Shown here piece after piece: positions 42,867 through 50,933 of a DNA stretch of 64,000 bases (position 1 is the first letter of the stretch; every line of letters begins with the position of its first letter). The notes below the pieces were generated by a model. It was not told where the DNA came from, did no database searches, and worked only from the letters and a program-made list of their open reading frames with translations. Source of the DNA: JAUIAI01 sp045106815 (GTDB lineage Bacteria > Pseudomonadota > Gammaproteobacteria > Burkholderiales > Burkholderiaceae_E). The DNA is taken from the NCBI GenBank assembly GCA_045106815.1, contig JBGCFG010000016.1, forward strand, positions 1 through 64,000, read 5' to 3'. A program made the position numbers and the translations under genes.

Positions 42867-43222
42867 TGCTTGGTCCTACCTTGTCTTCTGGTTATGGTTC
42901 GGCACCCGCATTTATGTTGCAAGCGCGTCTTATTTATCTGCTCCGGTGCCTTTTGCCACTAGGGCAAAGACGCCTGTATCCGACAGGTCGGCAATTTACT
43001 GGTTACGTCGCTTCCCCGCTCAGTGCCTTGCGGCATCCCCCGACTCGCAGCCCAATTTGGCAGCGATTTTGAAAAAGTGCTAGCCTCCGGGGCGATAGCA
43101 TAGCAAGAAGCGGAAAAGGGGCAACTAATTCCTAACGACCCAAAAGCTGCTGGTTTGTGCAGCAGACAGCGTTTGTTTGGGAAGTCGTTGCTCGATCATA
43201 TAGGTATGCGGAGACAAGACAT
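42867..43222. other. Divergent intergenic region of the second TRAP system (356 bp)
   Basis: It separates the leftward dctQM gene from the rightward small membrane protein and dctP genes and must hold their promoters. I see no convincing long palindrome, and no gene: the open frames here look non-coding. A weak TTGGGA-16 bp-TATAGG pair lies around 43176-43203 on the plus strand. Confidence 0.5.
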
Positions 43223-43345
43223 ATGAGTGGCAACCAACGCACCGACGAAGTTTATCGATACGGTCACTGGTGTTGGATTCTCGGCCTGGCGCTTGCCGGG
43301 GGCCTGACCTGGATGCTTTTCGCATTGGCCGACGGCTTTGCGTAG
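43223..43345 (+). CDS. 40-residue single-pass membrane protein
   Basis: Begins MSGNQRTDEVYRYGHWCW with one membrane helix (about residues 17-37, ILGLALAGGLTWMLFALA). GGAGA lies nine bases before ATG 43223, a good ribosome site; a longer frame from 43157 has none. It lies 67 bp before dctP on the same strand. It may be an accessory or stabilising small protein of the TRAP system, or an unrelated small respiratory-type protein. I know of no name for it. Confidence 0.6.
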   Translation: MSGNQRTDEVYRYGHWCWILGLALAGGLTWMLFALADGFA

Positions 43346-43412
43346 TGAGTGTACGAGCTGCGCTCGATCACCAGATCTTGATTTCAGTGGTAAATAAACA
43401 GGGAGACTAAAC

Positions 43413-44447
43413 ATGAAAGCACTTTTGGGCGCTGCGGCAGCCGTCGTAGCACTATCAGCGGTCGGCTTTTCGGCTGACGTCAACGCGCAAACGCTAAAAC
43501 TCCAATCGAGTTCGAGCGCGGGCGATTGGGCTCACCGATACATGACTGACAATTGGGCCCCCAAGCTTGAGAAGATGAGCGGCGGCGACCTCAAGGTCGA
43601 CGTGTTGCCCACTCGGGCCGTGGTGCCACACCGCGAGACCATTGATGCGGTTGCCAATGGCATTCTCGACGGCGATCTCAACGCAGTGGCCTACTTTTCC
43701 GGTCGCGACCCCGCATTCGCTTTGATGGGTGATCTCATTGCTGGCTACGACACACCCGACCAGCTGCAAGCATTTTGTATGCATGGCGGCGGCAAGGAAA
43801 TGCTGCAAAAGCTCTACGACAAATACACCAAAGGTAAGGTTCATGTCGTTGGTTGCGGCCCGTACGCTCGCGAAGCTTTGGTTTCGAAGGTGCCCATCAA
43901 GTCGGTTGCTGACCTGGCTGGTGTGAAAATTCGCTCACCCGAAGGCCTGGCTGCTGAAGTGTTCAAACGTGCTGGTGCTTCACCGGTATCACTGCCATTT
44001 TCAGAGGTCTACACCTCTCTCGAAAAAGGTGTTGTTGATGCCGCCGATGCGTCAGCCTATGTGAACAATGCCGCCAGTGGTATGCACAAGGTTGCCAAGT
44101 ACCCGATCTACCCCGGCATACACTCGATGGCAGTGCTGCAGTTCATCGTGAACAAGAGCACCTGGGATAAGCTCGGCCCGGCCAAGCAGCAAATGCTTGA
44201 GACCTGGTACATCGCCGCTTACAACAGCATGCGTCGTGATGCTGAAATGGGTGACAAAGAGTTGGTTGCCAAGGACAGTGCGGGTGACGACATCACCGTT
44301 ATCGACTGGCCCCAGGCAGAGCGCGACAAGTTCCGTGCTGTTGCTGTGCAGGCTTGGGAAGACTTTGCAAAGAAGAGCCCGCTGGCACGCGAAGCACTTG
44401 ATGCGCACCTGAGCTACATGAAGCAGATTGGTTTGCTTAAAGACTAA
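43413..44447 (+). CDS. TRAP transporter solute-binding protein (DctP family)
   Basis: 344 residues; signal peptide to about residue 25 (SADVNAQT). LKLQSSSSAGDWAHRYM is the first strand-loop. VKIRSPEGLAAEVFKRAGAS holds the ligand-binding Arg, and LPFSEVYTSLEKGVVDAAD is the family hallmark. Cys residues (AFCMHGG, VVGCGPYAR) may form a disulfide. It serves the fused permease encoded divergently. A Shine-Dalgarno (AGGGAGA) precedes ATG 43413. A clear terminator follows. Confidence 0.92.
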   Translation: MKALLGAAAAVVALSAVGFSADVNAQTLKLQSSSSAGDWAHRYMTDNWAPKLEKMSGGDLKVDVLPTRAVVPHRETIDAVANGILDGDLNAVAYFSGRDPAFALMGDLIAGYDTPDQLQAFCMHGGGKEMLQKLYDKYTKGKVHVVGCGPYAREALVSKVPIKSVADLAGVKIRSPEGLAAEVFKRAGASPVSLPFSEVYTSLEKGVVDAADASAYVNNAASGMHKVAKYPIYPGIHSMAVLQFIVNKSTWDKLGPAKQQMLETWYIAAYNSMRRDAEMGDKELVAKDSAGDDITVIDWPQAERDKFRAVAVQAWEDFAKKSPLAREALDAHLSYMKQIGLLKD

Positions 44448-44469
44448 TCAGATTCACGGCTTGGTCACA

Positions 44470-44502
44470 AACGGCGCGTCCTAACGGGGCGCGCCGTTCT
44501 TT
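44470..44502 (+). terminator. Rho-independent terminator after dctP
   Basis: AACGGCGCG (44470-44478), an 11-base loop, then CGCGCCGTT (44490-44498); nine perfect pairs followed by CTTTATT. It lies 22 bp after the dctP stop and touches the end of the convergent GNAT gene. Confidence 0.8.
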
Positions 44503-45049
44503 ATTCAGGCCAGGTAATCTCGGCTTGTCGCAGGAGCGGCTTGAGGCTAGACCAGGCATAGCAATGTTCAGGCAACATTTGACGACCTAGGCGGTTTTTG
44601 CGTTTTGCGATCAGGCTGCCGCCGAGCTTCTCGTAAAAGTGACAGGCAGGGTTTTGTGCCAGTACCCAGATTTCCAGGGACCTCATCCCCAGTCGATCAA
44701 ACCGCCTGGCCATTGATTTGACGATTTCTCTACCGTTGCCCTGTTGCTGGTGCTCAGGCACGACATAAAGCACCTGAATTTCAGCATGCCCTTTTTGAAC
44801 GGCTTTGGCTGTACGGGCGATGCCTCCCATGGCATAGCCAATGACCCGGCCACGAGCATCTACGACCACCTGGCAGACCTGATCGGGGGGATGGTGAAAG
44901 AACCAATGTAGCCATTGCGCCGCTGCGCGAGCATACGACAGACGAGAAAGGAGTTCGGGGTCAATGATGCCCCGATAGGTATGCTGCCAGGTGACGACTT
45001 GTACGCGACCAATAGCAGCAGCATCTAGTGCGAGCGCTTCGCGAATCAT
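44501..45049 (-). CDS. GNAT family N-acetyltransferase
   Basis: 182 residues. The N-terminal DAAAIGRVQVVTWQHTYRGII is typical of the GNAT group with a WxxTY motif. IQVLYVVPEHQQQGNGREIV is strand 4 with the acetyl-CoA pyrophosphate loop (Q-x-x-G-x-G variant). Then SLEIWVLAQNPACHFYEKLGG. The acceptor is unknown. It is convergent with dctP and divergent from the dimethylformamidase-like gene. Confidence 0.85.
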   Translation of the reverse strand: MIREALALDAAAIGRVQVVTWQHTYRGIIDPELLSRLSYARAAAQWLHWFFHHPPDQVCQVVVDARGRVIGYAMGGIARTAKAVQKGHAEIQVLYVVPEHQQQGNGREIVKSMARRFDRLGMRSLEIWVLAQNPACHFYEKLGGSLIAKRKNRLGRQMLPEHCYAWSSLKPLLRQAEITWPE

Positions 45050-45092
45050 TTGTTTAGGATACCTGAATCACCATGACACGCCAGAGGATCAA

Positions 45093-47381
45093 GTGCTCAA
45101 ATTAGCGGCCTATGCAGATCAAATGTCCATCAGACCGGGCCAGACGATTCGGTTCCATGCGAGTAGCCATGTCGCTGAACCAATAAACGCTCGTATTGCG
45201 CGGGTGATTTGTGCTGACCCCAATCCTGACGGACCAGGCATCCAACTCGGCGCGCCGGAAGTCTCACTGAAGGCGCTGCAAGCGGCCAAGCCCGAAGTCG
45301 TACCGACTGGCTCCTACGGGCTAGCTAGGGGCGTGGGCGACTACTTGACAGAGTGCTCACCGCAATCGCTCACGATAGTCTGCCGGGTCAGACCCACGCT
45401 GACGGGAAAGAAGCAAATGATTCTGGCGCTCACAAAGGGCGGCCAGGAAGATAGCGGCGTTTGGCTCAGCCTTGAGGCAGATGGGCGTTTGAAAGCGACG
45501 GTGAGGGTTAAGGAGTCATTTGTGGCCGTCCAGCTAAACGACATGCCCTTGCACGCATGGTCGCAGATTGCGCTCAGTTTTGACGCTGACGAGCATCAGG
45601 TAACCTTGAGTCGTTTTATCTGCTTGCCTGATGCGCCAGGTGTTCACGCTGCTGACGCTAAGGTAGATACCGCCTCTGGTGATGCGATTGATTGGGCAGG
45701 CGCGCGCTTAGTGCTCGCTGCGAGTGTTGAGCCTGGCCCAAGTGGGGTTGTCTCACACCACTTTAACGGGCGTCTTGAAGCGCCCATGTTATTCGACCAG
45801 GTGCTGGCTATGCCGGACCTGCAATCTTTGGCCGATAGCTCCCAGAAGGCGCCCAACCCAGACGCAGGATCAAATCGGCCGCTGCTGGACTGGCGATTCA
45901 GCGAGCACATGCAATCGCAAAAAATCCCGGCATCCGGTGGCAATCAGGCACCGCTGCAATTGGTGAACGCGCCGGTTCGAGCGGTGGCTGGTTCGCGCTG
46001 GAATGGTCGTGTTATGCACTATGCCGAAGCACCTGAACAATATGGCGCAATACACTTTCATGAAGATGATCTGGCTGACTGTCTCTGGCCGGTTGTCTAT
46101 GAATGGACCGTCCCGCAGGACACGCGTTCTGGCATTTACGCACTATTTCTGAAAGCCGGCGAACACGAAGACAATGTGCCTTTTCATGTTGTTCCGGCCC
46201 CCGGCAAGGCACGCGCAAAAGTCGCCGTGCTGGCCTCAACCTACACCTATACCGTCTACGGCAACAACGCCCGGCCCGAATGGGATGCAGACCCTCAGTG
46301 GCAGCAACGTTGGCGTGATCAGGCCGCGCAATGGCAGGGCTATCCGTACAACCCGGGCGACCATCGCGAATACGGCTTATCAACTTACAACCTGCACCCG
46401 GATAACTCTGGTGTGTCGCTTGTCACCTGGTTGCGACCGATGCTGAACGTCAGAGTGGGCTACGTGACATTCCCTGATCCGCAGATCAGGGGGTCGGGCC
46501 TTAGACATTTTCCGGCTGATACCCATCTGACAGCCTGGCTTGAACATGCTGGCATTGACTACGACATCATCACCGATGTCGAACTTGACCAAGAAGGGAT
46601 TGATTTGCTTGGTCAGTACCAAGTGGTGCTCACCGGGTCACACCCCGAATACCATACGCGCGAGATGCTGACTGCTCTACAGATGTTTCGTGATCAGGGC
46701 GGACGTTTCTGTTATCTGGGGGGCAACGGTTTTTATTGGAAGATTGCCAAGAGCGATGAATTACCCGGGGTCATTGAAATTCGCCGCGGAGAAGGTGGCA
46801 TCAGAGCCTGGGCATCAGAGCCCGGCGAGTACTACAACCAACTCGACGGTGAATATGGCGGGCTGTGGCGCCGAAATGGCCGGCCGCCGCAACAGCTTTG
46901 TGGCGTCGGTTTTAGCGCACAGGGTAACTTTTCGGGATCTTATTATCGCCTGACAGATGCAGCGCAGGATGCACGCGTCAGTTGGATGTTCGATGGGATT
47001 GAAGGGCCAATCATTGGTCAACATGGTTTGTCTGCGCATGGCGCCGCCGGCTTTGAACTCGACCGTGCGGACGAAGAACTTGGTACGCCGGCGGAGGCGA
47101 TTGTGGTGGCGCGATCAGAAAACCATCCGCCGGAGGCACCCTGGATTCTCGTGCCAGAGGAAATGCTCACGCACTTGTTGACGCTTCCGCGGCAGCCTGC
47201 ACAGTCACTTGTAAGGGCCGACATGACGTTCTTTCCCGTCGCCGGTGGTGGGGCGGTTTTCTCGACTGGGTCAATTACCTTTTGCGGGAGTCTGCCAAGC
47301 AATGGATTCGACAATGACATTGCGCGGCTAATGTCTAATGTGGTGAATCGCTTTCTCGATCCAACGCCGTTCGAGGCTTGA
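45093..47381 (+). CDS. N,N-dimethylformamidase large-subunit-like protein
   Basis: 762 residues from GTG 45093, which has AGAGGA just upstream and gives the family start KLAAYADQMSIRPGQTIRF; an upstream GTG at 44991 would overlap the GNAT gene. An N-terminal beta domain and a LamG-like sandwich (about 60-280) lead into the C-terminal DMFase catalytic domain with ASTYTYTVYGNN, DTHLTAWLEHAGIDYD, LTGSHPEYHTREM and GGNGFYWKI. H517 and E519 correspond, as I recall, to iron-binding His/Glu of characterised DMFase, whose large subunit is also 762 residues. No small-subunit gene is seen. The real amide substrate is unknown. Confidence 0.85.
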   Translation: MLKLAAYADQMSIRPGQTIRFHASSHVAEPINARIARVICADPNPDGPGIQLGAPEVSLKALQAAKPEVVPTGSYGLARGVGDYLTECSPQSLTIVCRVRPTLTGKKQMILALTKGGQEDSGVWLSLEADGRLKATVRVKESFVAVQLNDMPLHAWSQIALSFDADEHQVTLSRFICLPDAPGVHAADAKVDTASGDAIDWAGARLVLAASVEPGPSGVVSHHFNGRLEAPMLFDQVLAMPDLQSLADSSQKAPNPDAGSNRPLLDWRFSEHMQSQKIPASGGNQAPLQLVNAPVRAVAGSRWNGRVMHYAEAPEQYGAIHFHEDDLADCLWPVVYEWTVPQDTRSGIYALFLKAGEHEDNVPFHVVPAPGKARAKVAVLASTYTYTVYGNNARPEWDADPQWQQRWRDQAAQWQGYPYNPGDHREYGLSTYNLHPDNSGVSLVTWLRPMLNVRVGYVTFPDPQIRGSGLRHFPADTHLTAWLEHAGIDYDIITDVELDQEGIDLLGQYQVVLTGSHPEYHTREMLTALQMFRDQGGRFCYLGGNGFYWKIAKSDELPGVIEIRRGEGGIRAWASEPGEYYNQLDGEYGGLWRRNGRPPQQLCGVGFSAQGNFSGSYYRLTDAAQDARVSWMFDGIEGPIIGQHGLSAHGAAGFELDRADEELGTPAEAIVVARSENHPPEAPWILVPEEMLTHLLTLPRQPAQSLVRADMTFFPVAGGGAVFSTGSITFCGSLPSNGFDNDIARLMSNVVNRFLDPTPFEA

Positions 47382-47408
47382 GGATTAGGGGAGCAGTCAC
47401 GAGAGCCG

Positions 47409-48338
47409 CTAAGGGAGGCGTTTGGCTGGGCGTTTGGCCGATTCGCTAAATTTCCCGTCTTGAAAATCCTCAGTAGACAGACCGCGGTTGATATCAAGCC
47501 CCAGCAGCGACCATGCGTGGGCAGGCAAGTTAGGGATTGGCTTGGTGACCCGTTCGAAAAATGTTGTGGGCCACATCACACCATGCATGGAGATGAAGTC
47601 AGAAAAGTCTGTCTCCACCACTGCGCCCTTAGTTGATTCGAGCCCCTCGAGCGTAAAGCGAATTCGCGTGGTCAGTTTCGTTTCGCGATCTATGTAGAGT
47701 AGGTGCCGGTCCTCAACTGACTCGCCCAGTCCAGGACGGGTGATGATAAGCAACTTGTCAACCAGACGGTCGTTGATCCAGGTGGTACCGGCATCTCGAA
47801 AAACATGTTTTCCCGCGAGGTAATGCAGCGGTCCAAAGATAAACACCCGATAGGCGTCCACAACGAGGGAAGCGGAATCAATGACTACCGAGTCGCTCGC
47901 CTGGTCCCCGTTGAACCAAACCTGAGTCGTTCCATTGACTTCGCTACTAGCGTAGTCGCGCTGGCGAAGCACGAACTTTTTCCCGGCCTCGCCGGTATGT
48001 AATTGTGCGGTGATGCCTTCTTCAACGATGAGTCTTTCTTCTGAGCCTTGTCGAAACTTCCCATCGGTGAGGATGGGTTGAATTCGCTGAATCAGGTCAT
48101 ACCATCGGCTGTCGTATGCAATGCTGAGATCTTTGATGTCCGCAAATGCTTCTTTTCCATGGGCGGCGGTTGTCGCCTCGAATAAGGCGAGCCCTTTGTC
48201 GGTAGAGCTGGCCGATGGGTCGAGTTTGGGTACGCCCCCGCAGGCAGCCAAAAACGCACTGATTGCTAAGATAGTGAGCCAGCGCGGCAAATGCGATTCG
48301 ATTTGACGTGCGCTGTACGAAAGAGGAATTGAAGTCAT
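47409..48338 (-). CDS. Predicted lipoprotein of unknown function
   Basis: 309 residues with a lipoprotein signal (LTILAISAFLAACGG; Cys at about residue 33). The mature part is mostly beta-strand, with RHLLYIDRETKLTTRIRFTLEG and VVETDFSDFISMHGVMWPTTFFERV. This is reminiscent of LolA/outer-membrane lipoprotein-sorting-like folds, where a residue pair reads DF..YR..DGV..P..F. No catalytic motif. The start ATG 48338 overlaps by four bases the end of a small upstream frame. Confidence 0.72.
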   Translation of the reverse strand: MTSIPLSYSARQIESHLPRWLTILAISAFLAACGGVPKLDPSASSTDKGLALFEATTAAHGKEAFADIKDLSIAYDSRWYDLIQRIQPILTDGKFRQGSEERLIVEEGITAQLHTGEAGKKFVLRQRDYASSEVNGTTQVWFNGDQASDSVVIDSASLVVDAYRVFIFGPLHYLAGKHVFRDAGTTWINDRLVDKLLIITRPGLGESVEDRHLLYIDRETKLTTRIRFTLEGLESTKGAVVETDFSDFISMHGVMWPTTFFERVTKPIPNLPAHAWSLLGLDINRGLSTEDFQDGKFSESAKRPAKRLP

Positions 48339-48532
48339 CGTTTGGGCGTTCTTGGACACGACGTGCAGTATGCCCAAGCGCCGAGGAACCTGGGTGTATA
48401 AGACCCGAAGGTACTGTAGGGATTATGGCTTTCTTCGAGTAGTCGGTTGAGAGGTTCTTCAAACTCATCCTGACACTTCCTGTGTGCGTAGGCGCGCGAA
48501 TGGATGCCGTCACTGGCCTTATACCGGCTCAA
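48335..48532 (-). CDS. Doubtful small frame upstream of the lipoprotein gene
   Basis: Up to 65 codons ending in TGA that overlaps the lipoprotein ATG (ATGA). This overlap is typical of coupled genes and is the only argument for it. The only early start is TTG 48532 without a Shine-Dalgarno. The sequence contains CQDEFEEPLNRLLEES and GAWAYCTSCP; no family recognised. It may be the remnant of a longer gene. Confidence 0.2.
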   Translation of the reverse strand: MSRYKASDGIHSRAYAHRKCQDEFEEPLNRLLEESHNPYSTFGSYTPRFLGAWAYCTSCPRTPKR

Positions 48533-48611
48533 ACCGGGGAATCATTGCTGGCGCAGTGAAATGACTATAGACATGTGAATGAGATCTTGTGGTCGAACGA
48601 AGGTTAGATAA

Positions 48612-49544
48612 ATGATGATGTCAACTCGGCAAACCGCTCGTATTGATAGCCTCCGAAAGGTTCTAGAGCACATTGAACAAAAGCTTGATGACCCACTTGA
48701 TCTTCGGAGTTTGGCGGACTTAGCCAGCACTTCACCCTTTCATTTTCATCGTATGTTTCGGAAGCATATGGGCGAGAGCATCGGCGCATACGTTCGACGC
48801 CGGCGACTAGCGGTCGCCGCAGCGCACCTAGCCTATATGCCAACAACTCCAATATTGCAGATTGCATTGCGGGTTGGGTTCGGTTCTGCCGAGTCATTTG
48901 CGCGCGCGTTTAAGCGGCAGATTGGTGCGACCCCTAGTGAATGGCGTGACATTCACCTCCCACTCGATCGGCAAGAAGGCAAGTCTGATCAGACGAAGAG
49001 CAATTTTGATCAGGCAGCTATGAGTCGATCAGGCGATGATTCACGGGCATTGGAATCGCGGCTTAGACCCAGACCAGACGTACGAGTGGTGCGCCGCAAG
49101 AGCGTTTCTGTGGCGTAATTGCGTCACGTTGGTTCCTACGGTTTCGATGTCAGTTGCTTTCACCGAACCATTGTTTACCCCTGGCTAGCAGCAAACAAAC
49201 TGTTGGGTCAGCCCTTATACGGGATCAGTCACGACGATCCCCTCATAGTGGGAGCGTCTAACTGTAGGTATGACGCCTGCGTCGAAGTACCTGCGGACTA
49301 CATTCCAATAGCCGATGCAAAGAAGACTGTTATCCCGGGCGGCTTGTACGCCGTGTCACGATTTGAAGGTGCAGTCAGTGAAATCGAATCGTTTTGGACT
49401 TCTTTAATAACCGACTGGTTGCCACTAAGTGACTATTCAATCGATGAGCGCCCGAGTTTCGAACATTTCTTACCCCAGCCGAAGACAGGTGGTGATGCAC
49501 GTGTGTTTCGTTGCGACGTTTGCATCCCTGTCGTGCCTGATTAG
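48612..49544 (+). pseudogene. AraC-GyrI type regulator interrupted by an in-frame stop
   Basis: One continuous frame of about 310 codons with a single TAA at 49116-49118. Before it: an AraC-type double helix-turn-helix (about residues 12-115; LDLRSLADLASTSPFHFHRMF and ILQIALRVGFGSAESFARAFKRQ) and the start of a GyrI-like effector domain (PDVRVVRRKSVSVA). After it: LRHVGSYGFDVSCF ... YDACVEVPADY ... IPGGLYAVSRFEG, the rest of that domain. Relatives read VAYxRHxGPY, so TAA stands where a Tyr codon (TAT/TAC) is expected. The DNA-binding half could still be made. Sequencing error must be excluded. Confidence 0.85.
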
Positions 49545-49584
49545 ATCCATTCATTTTTTGATCCCAGGTAGGCCGACACCTCAG

Positions 49585-50859
49585 TTGCGAGTTCTGTTGT
49601 TTGCATTCGCTGGAGCCATGCTCGGTCTTTCTGCGTGTGCGACAGATCAAAACAAGGCTGATCGAGTGTGGCCCGCCTATATATCTGGATTGAAACCAGT
49701 GCCATCTGAGAGCGCGGTCAGCGCGGTGCTACCGAGTGATGTTTCTATTACGACTCCCAACGATGACGTACCGACAGACAGATCCCGATGGAGCGGCCGG
49801 TGGCAGGGTTGGGCCTGTCCCAAGTGGCAGTGCGATGTCAGGGTGGCTATTGAGACCGTCTCGGCAACTGGAGCGAGCGTCGTCTATGCAGCGGCTAATG
49901 CACGCATGGGGCAATTCTCAGAGCGTGCAAACGGACTTTTTCACGACGACCAACTTTCAATCAAACTAAGCACCGGTACAGTTCTTGTCATGCGACTTCG
50001 AAACGCAGAGGTAATGGAGATTACATTGTGGAAGTCGGACACTCGGCTGTTAGCCGCTGGCGTGTTGACCAAGAAACCATTCAACTACGTCCGTAGCGCC
50101 GTTCGTATCCCAACACCTTGGCGATTCGAAGGTAAACCCATGACATTGGAAACGGTGATCTATAAGCCGAAAGGCAGCGGTCCTTTTCCGACCATCATTA
50201 TTAATCATGGTTCGACAAGACCAGAACTCGTTAGAGAGACATGGACAAGTCCTGATCTGGCAGCGTTCTTTGCCGGAAAGGGCTGGCAAGTAGTCTTTCC
50301 GCAGCGTCGTGGTCGTGGAAAATCTGACGGTTTTTATGATGAAGGTTACAAGAAGGACCGCTCTGACTATGCATGCAGACCCGACATTTCATTACCAGGG
50401 GTAGAACATGCGATCGCGGACCTGGATGCTGTCATGGCTTACCTTCCAGGGCTCGAAGAAGTGGACAGTCAGCGGATGATTGTTGGCGGTGTTTCGCGCG
50501 GTGGTGTGCTTGCGGTGGTGTACGCTGGCGTGCGTCCAGCCAAATTCCAAGGGGTTGTTAATTTTGTTGGGGGCTGGATGGATGAGAACTGCGAACATGT
50601 TGATCAGATAAATCCGCCGCTGTTTGTTCGCGGAGCGGCATTTAAAAAACCAATGCTGTGGCTTTACGGTGGCAAAGATCCATTCTACTCACTAGATCAT
50701 AGTCGCAAGAACTTTGAGTCCTTCATTGGGGCAGGCGGCAAGGGAAGCTTTATGGCGTTTGACCCACCGAACGGATATTCCGGGCATGACATTTACGCCG
50801 TCGATTCACTGTGGGGACCAACGATGGAAACGTATTTGTCCAACGCAGTAGCCCACTGA
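49585..50859 (+). CDS. Lipoprotein-like alpha/beta hydrolase (prolyl-oligopeptidase/dienelactone type)
   Basis: About 424 residues from TTG 49585, which begins a lipoprotein signal (VLLFAFAGAMLGLSACAT, Cys near residue 19). A longer frame to 49429 overlaps the regulator gene. An N-terminal beta domain (about 60-180) precedes a serine hydrolase fold: IIINHGSTRP, nucleophile GGVSRGG, acid YGGKDPFY and base SGHDIYA. It is probably an esterase or peptidase. Base composition is lower in GC than the flanks: two 60-base lines in this region counted 47 and 48 percent. Confidence 0.75.
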   Translation: MRVLLFAFAGAMLGLSACATDQNKADRVWPAYISGLKPVPSESAVSAVLPSDVSITTPNDDVPTDRSRWSGRWQGWACPKWQCDVRVAIETVSATGASVVYAAANARMGQFSERANGLFHDDQLSIKLSTGTVLVMRLRNAEVMEITLWKSDTRLLAAGVLTKKPFNYVRSAVRIPTPWRFEGKPMTLETVIYKPKGSGPFPTIIINHGSTRPELVRETWTSPDLAAFFAGKGWQVVFPQRRGRGKSDGFYDEGYKKDRSDYACRPDISLPGVEHAIADLDAVMAYLPGLEEVDSQRMIVGGVSRGGVLAVVYAGVRPAKFQGVVNFVGGWMDENCEHVDQINPPLFVRGAAFKKPMLWLYGGKDPFYSLDHSRKNFESFIGAGGKGSFMAFDPPNGYSGHDIYAVDSLWGPTMETYLSNAVAH

Positions 50860-50860
50860 A

Positions 50861-50887
50861 GAATCGATTTGAATCGATTTGAATCGA
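50861..50887. repeat. 10-bp tandem repeat, 2.7 copies
   Basis: GAATCGATTT at 50861-50870 and 50871-50880, then GAATCGA. It begins two bases after the hydrolase stop codon, in the gap to the convergent monooxygenase gene. It may mark a slippage or insertion boundary. Confidence 0.85.
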
Positions 50888-50933
50888 GTGGTGTACATCT
50901 TGGCGATAGGTTCCTCCGGGTCGCTTTTTGTCC

